From CBDHHC01 sp050633205 (lineage in GTDB: Bacteria; Pseudomonadota; Alphaproteobacteria; Rhizobiales; CBDHHC01), in assembly GCA_050633205.1 (NCBI GenBank), contig JBOEGA010000039.1, positions 1-51,921 of the forward strand: a stretch of 51,921 nucleotides of DNA. Direction: 5' to 3'. Shown one piece after another: positions 50,434 to 51,921 of this stretch. Position 1 is the first letter of the stretch, and the number at the start of each line of letters is the position of its first letter. The notes under the pieces were generated by a model. The model was given only the letters and a program-made list of their open reading frames with translations, did no database searches and was not told the DNA's origin. A program made the translations under genes and the position numbers.

Positions 50434-51321
50434 TTACTCTGCAATCCACTCTTTAAACAGAGTCCTGGCAATAGCAATGCTTGGCGGCAGATAGTAGCCA
50501 TGAGATTCCGGGTTATTCATCACCTCGATAATCTCCTGTTTGGATACCCATCTGGCTTCCCTGATTTCTTTCTCATCAATAGTCATTTCAGCCGTCTCGG
50601 CTTCCATATGAACACCAATCATCAGGCTGTGAGGAAAAGGCCAGGGCTGGGAACATACATACCTTACATGACCGCCAACAACGCCGACTTCTTCAAATAC
50701 TTCACGCCGTGCTGCATTCTCAATCGTCTCACCGGGTTCAATAAAACCAGCAAGGCAGGAGTAGAAATTTTCAGGGTAATGGTGGCTGGCTCCAATAATA
50801 CAGTTATCGCCGTGAGTGACCATCATAATAATAACAGGATCAAGGCGCGGGAAATGCTGCTTTTCGCATTTGCTACAGTCTCGCCGCCAGCCACTGTGTG
50901 CAATGGTGGTTTTTGTTCCGCAATTGGCACAGAACTGATGACTTTCATGCCATTTGAAAACACTGCCTGCCTGTGCGACCATACCTAGATTGGATACAGG
51001 CATAACACGCCGTGATACGAAAGTTCTCAGATCAAGCTGCTCAAAATCCTCTGATGCATCAAGGCTTACAGACACTGCAAAATAGTGCTCTTCGCCATCA
51101 CTTCCCAAAAATAATGACAGTTCCTTGTCATGTTGGATCATACTCAATTCAGATTCAGAAAAAGTACTTTGCTGATCCGATGCGCGCAGTATGATCTGCC
51201 CCTCTGAAAACAGGATAAACCGTGTAGCTCCAGGGGCATTTTTAATGTCGATAGTGGGACGAAGGTAATCCATTTTGTCCAATGGATTTTCGGAAAAAAA
51301 AGGTGTCGGCGTTGGGCGCAT
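50434..51321 (-). CDS. nudC: NAD(H) pyrophosphatase / RNA NAD-decapping Nudix hydrolase
   Basis: A 295-residue NudC. A zinc ribbon with two CxxC pairs (CANCG and CSKC) follows the N-terminal domain. The Nudix box is GFIEPGETIENAARREVFEEVGV, matching GX5EX7REUXEEXGU, and the NudC-specific SQPWPFPHSLM comes ~15 residues later. NudC hydrolyses NAD(H) to NMN(H) and AMP and in E. coli removes NAD caps from RNA. Length is slightly above E. coli's because of the N-terminal domain. Convergent with the cold-shock gene. Confidence 0.95.
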   Translation of the reverse strand: MRPTPTPFFSENPLDKMDYLRPTIDIKNAPGATRFILFSEGQIILRASDQQSTFSESELSMIQHDKELSLFLGSDGEEHYFAVSVSLDASEDFEQLDLRTFVSRRVMPVSNLGMVAQAGSVFKWHESHQFCANCGTKTTIAHSGWRRDCSKCEKQHFPRLDPVIIMMVTHGDNCIIGASHHYPENFYSCLAGFIEPGETIENAARREVFEEVGVVGGHVRYVCSQPWPFPHSLMIGVHMEAETAEMTIDEKEIREARWVSKQEIIEVMNNPESHGYYLPPSIAIARTLFKEWIAE

Positions 51322-51359
51322 AGATCTGACTCTGTCTGGATTTGTATTTATTTTATTAT

Positions 51360-51911
51360 CTACAAGCCAAACCTGACAACAATTTCAGTATCGTTCACTT
51401 TGACGTCTTTCATCATCATGCTCGCAGCATATTGTCCGAGATCATCTGACTTTAGTTTGTAGACCGGGTTTGCTTCTAAATAGTTCTTCAGTGTTTTTTC
51501 TACGAATTTTTTAGTTTGTTCAAGGTAATTATCTGGCATGTCTCTCAAAACAAAGCGTTCCAGCTTTGCGGACTTCAGATAAAATGCACCTTCCCTGGGC
51601 TCATATTTCAGGACGCCTGACGCATTTACAGAGCCGTTTACAGGCTTCACACCCTTAAGTTTGGTCTTAACATGGATATCAATGCCAGCGACGACACGTC
51701 CGGTTTCTTTTACAAGGTCTATCCGGGGATTAAAGAGGGTTACATCAAACAGGTAGAGGTAGGTTTTTGTTATCGGCATCTTCTGGTCAAACTGCTGCTG
51801 CAGTTTATTTTCCTGAATAGTGACAACATACTTCTGGCCAGACAGATAAAAATAACCCGCTGTTCCAAAACCAATTAGAAGAACAAGTAGTGTTACCAGA
51901 GTTTTTTTCAT
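51360..51911 (-). CDS. DUF1439-like membrane-anchored protein
   Basis: A 183-residue protein with an N-terminal signal or anchor (TLVTLLVLLIGFGTAGYFYL). The remainder fits the DUF1439/YceB lipid-binding-like fold: YVVTIQENKLQQQFDQKMP, LFDVTLFNPRIDL, GVLKYEPREGAFYLKSAKLERF, and FVEKTLKNYLEANPVYKL. Unlike E. coli YceB there is no lipobox Cys, so it is probably a membrane-anchored or secreted protein rather than a lipoprotein. It lies 38 bases upstream of nudC on the same strand and could be co-transcribed with it. The function of the family is unclear. Confidence 0.75.
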   Translation of the reverse strand: MKKTLVTLLVLLIGFGTAGYFYLSGQKYVVTIQENKLQQQFDQKMPITKTYLYLFDVTLFNPRIDLVKETGRVVAGIDIHVKTKLKGVKPVNGSVNASGVLKYEPREGAFYLKSAKLERFVLRDMPDNYLEQTKKFVEKTLKNYLEANPVYKLKSDDLGQYAASMMMKDVKVNDTEIVVRFGL

Positions 51912-51921
51912 GGTGCTGCCT

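Overview
The window reads as a stretch of chromosome from a moderately AT-rich alphaproteobacterium. Four signals point that way: a perfect Irr-type iron control palindrome in front of bacterioferritin, an alphaproteobacterial CsgH-type curli chaperone, a DUF695-RraB fusion, and the gene order ppx/gppA - rlmE - guaB - rsmB-like - (DUF695-RraB) - guaA. I cannot name the genus; Kordiimonas-, Emcibacter- or Sneathiella-like lineages would fit, but that is a guess. There are no rRNA, tRNA, CRISPR, phage or insertion-sequence signals.

Layout. (1) 1-3648: the end of a jacalin-type lectin gene, a membrane-anchored caspase-like protein that has lost its catalytic His, and an Ala/Phe-rich multi-pass membrane protein. 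(2) 3778-7445: holC, bfr under an Irr box, the divergent ohrR/ohr peroxide pair, and a secreted DUF1254/DUF1214 protein. (3) 7716-12946: an operon of Baeyer-Villiger-type monooxygenase, short-chain dehydrogenase and alpha/beta hydrolase (a plausible alcohol-ketone-ester-acid route), then a quinone oxidoreductase and a small Sel1 protein. (4) 12973-26054: an extracellular-matrix region. It holds a secreted Cys-rich protein with a basic tail; a 1195-residue secreted protein made of a propeller-like domain plus 17 sixteen-residue and 38 eight-residue His/Arg/Pro/Ser repeats; an unknown membrane-anchored partner; and a curli-type amyloid locus. The curli locus has csgF, a csgG with an extra ~230 residues, three large curlin-repeat proteins (one divergent), a small curlin/CsgB-like protein, an unknown secreted protein and csgH; no csgE is seen. 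(5) 26205-33163: valS, an orphan acidic protein overlapping a Sel1 protein, xthA and a GNAT acetyltransferase. (6) 33337-40753: a signalling block with a CHASE hybrid kinase, an MCP-PilZ protein, a second kinase and a response regulator with an unrecognised output domain. (7) 40769-51911: a zinc metallopeptidase, ppx/gppA, rlmE (broken in this assembly by an in-frame stop and an NN gap), guaB, MAPEG, rsmB-like, DUF695-RraB, guaA, a cold-shock gene, nudC and a DUF1439-like protein.

The strongest candidate for something new is region 4. A functional-amyloid secretion system with an enlarged secretion channel and diversified subunits sits beside a very basic, surface-directed repeat protein. A working hypothesis is that curlin fibres and polycationic repeat proteins together bind polyanionic matrix such as extracellular DNA or acidic polysaccharide. 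The neighbourhood is visible in the sequence; the shared function is inference.
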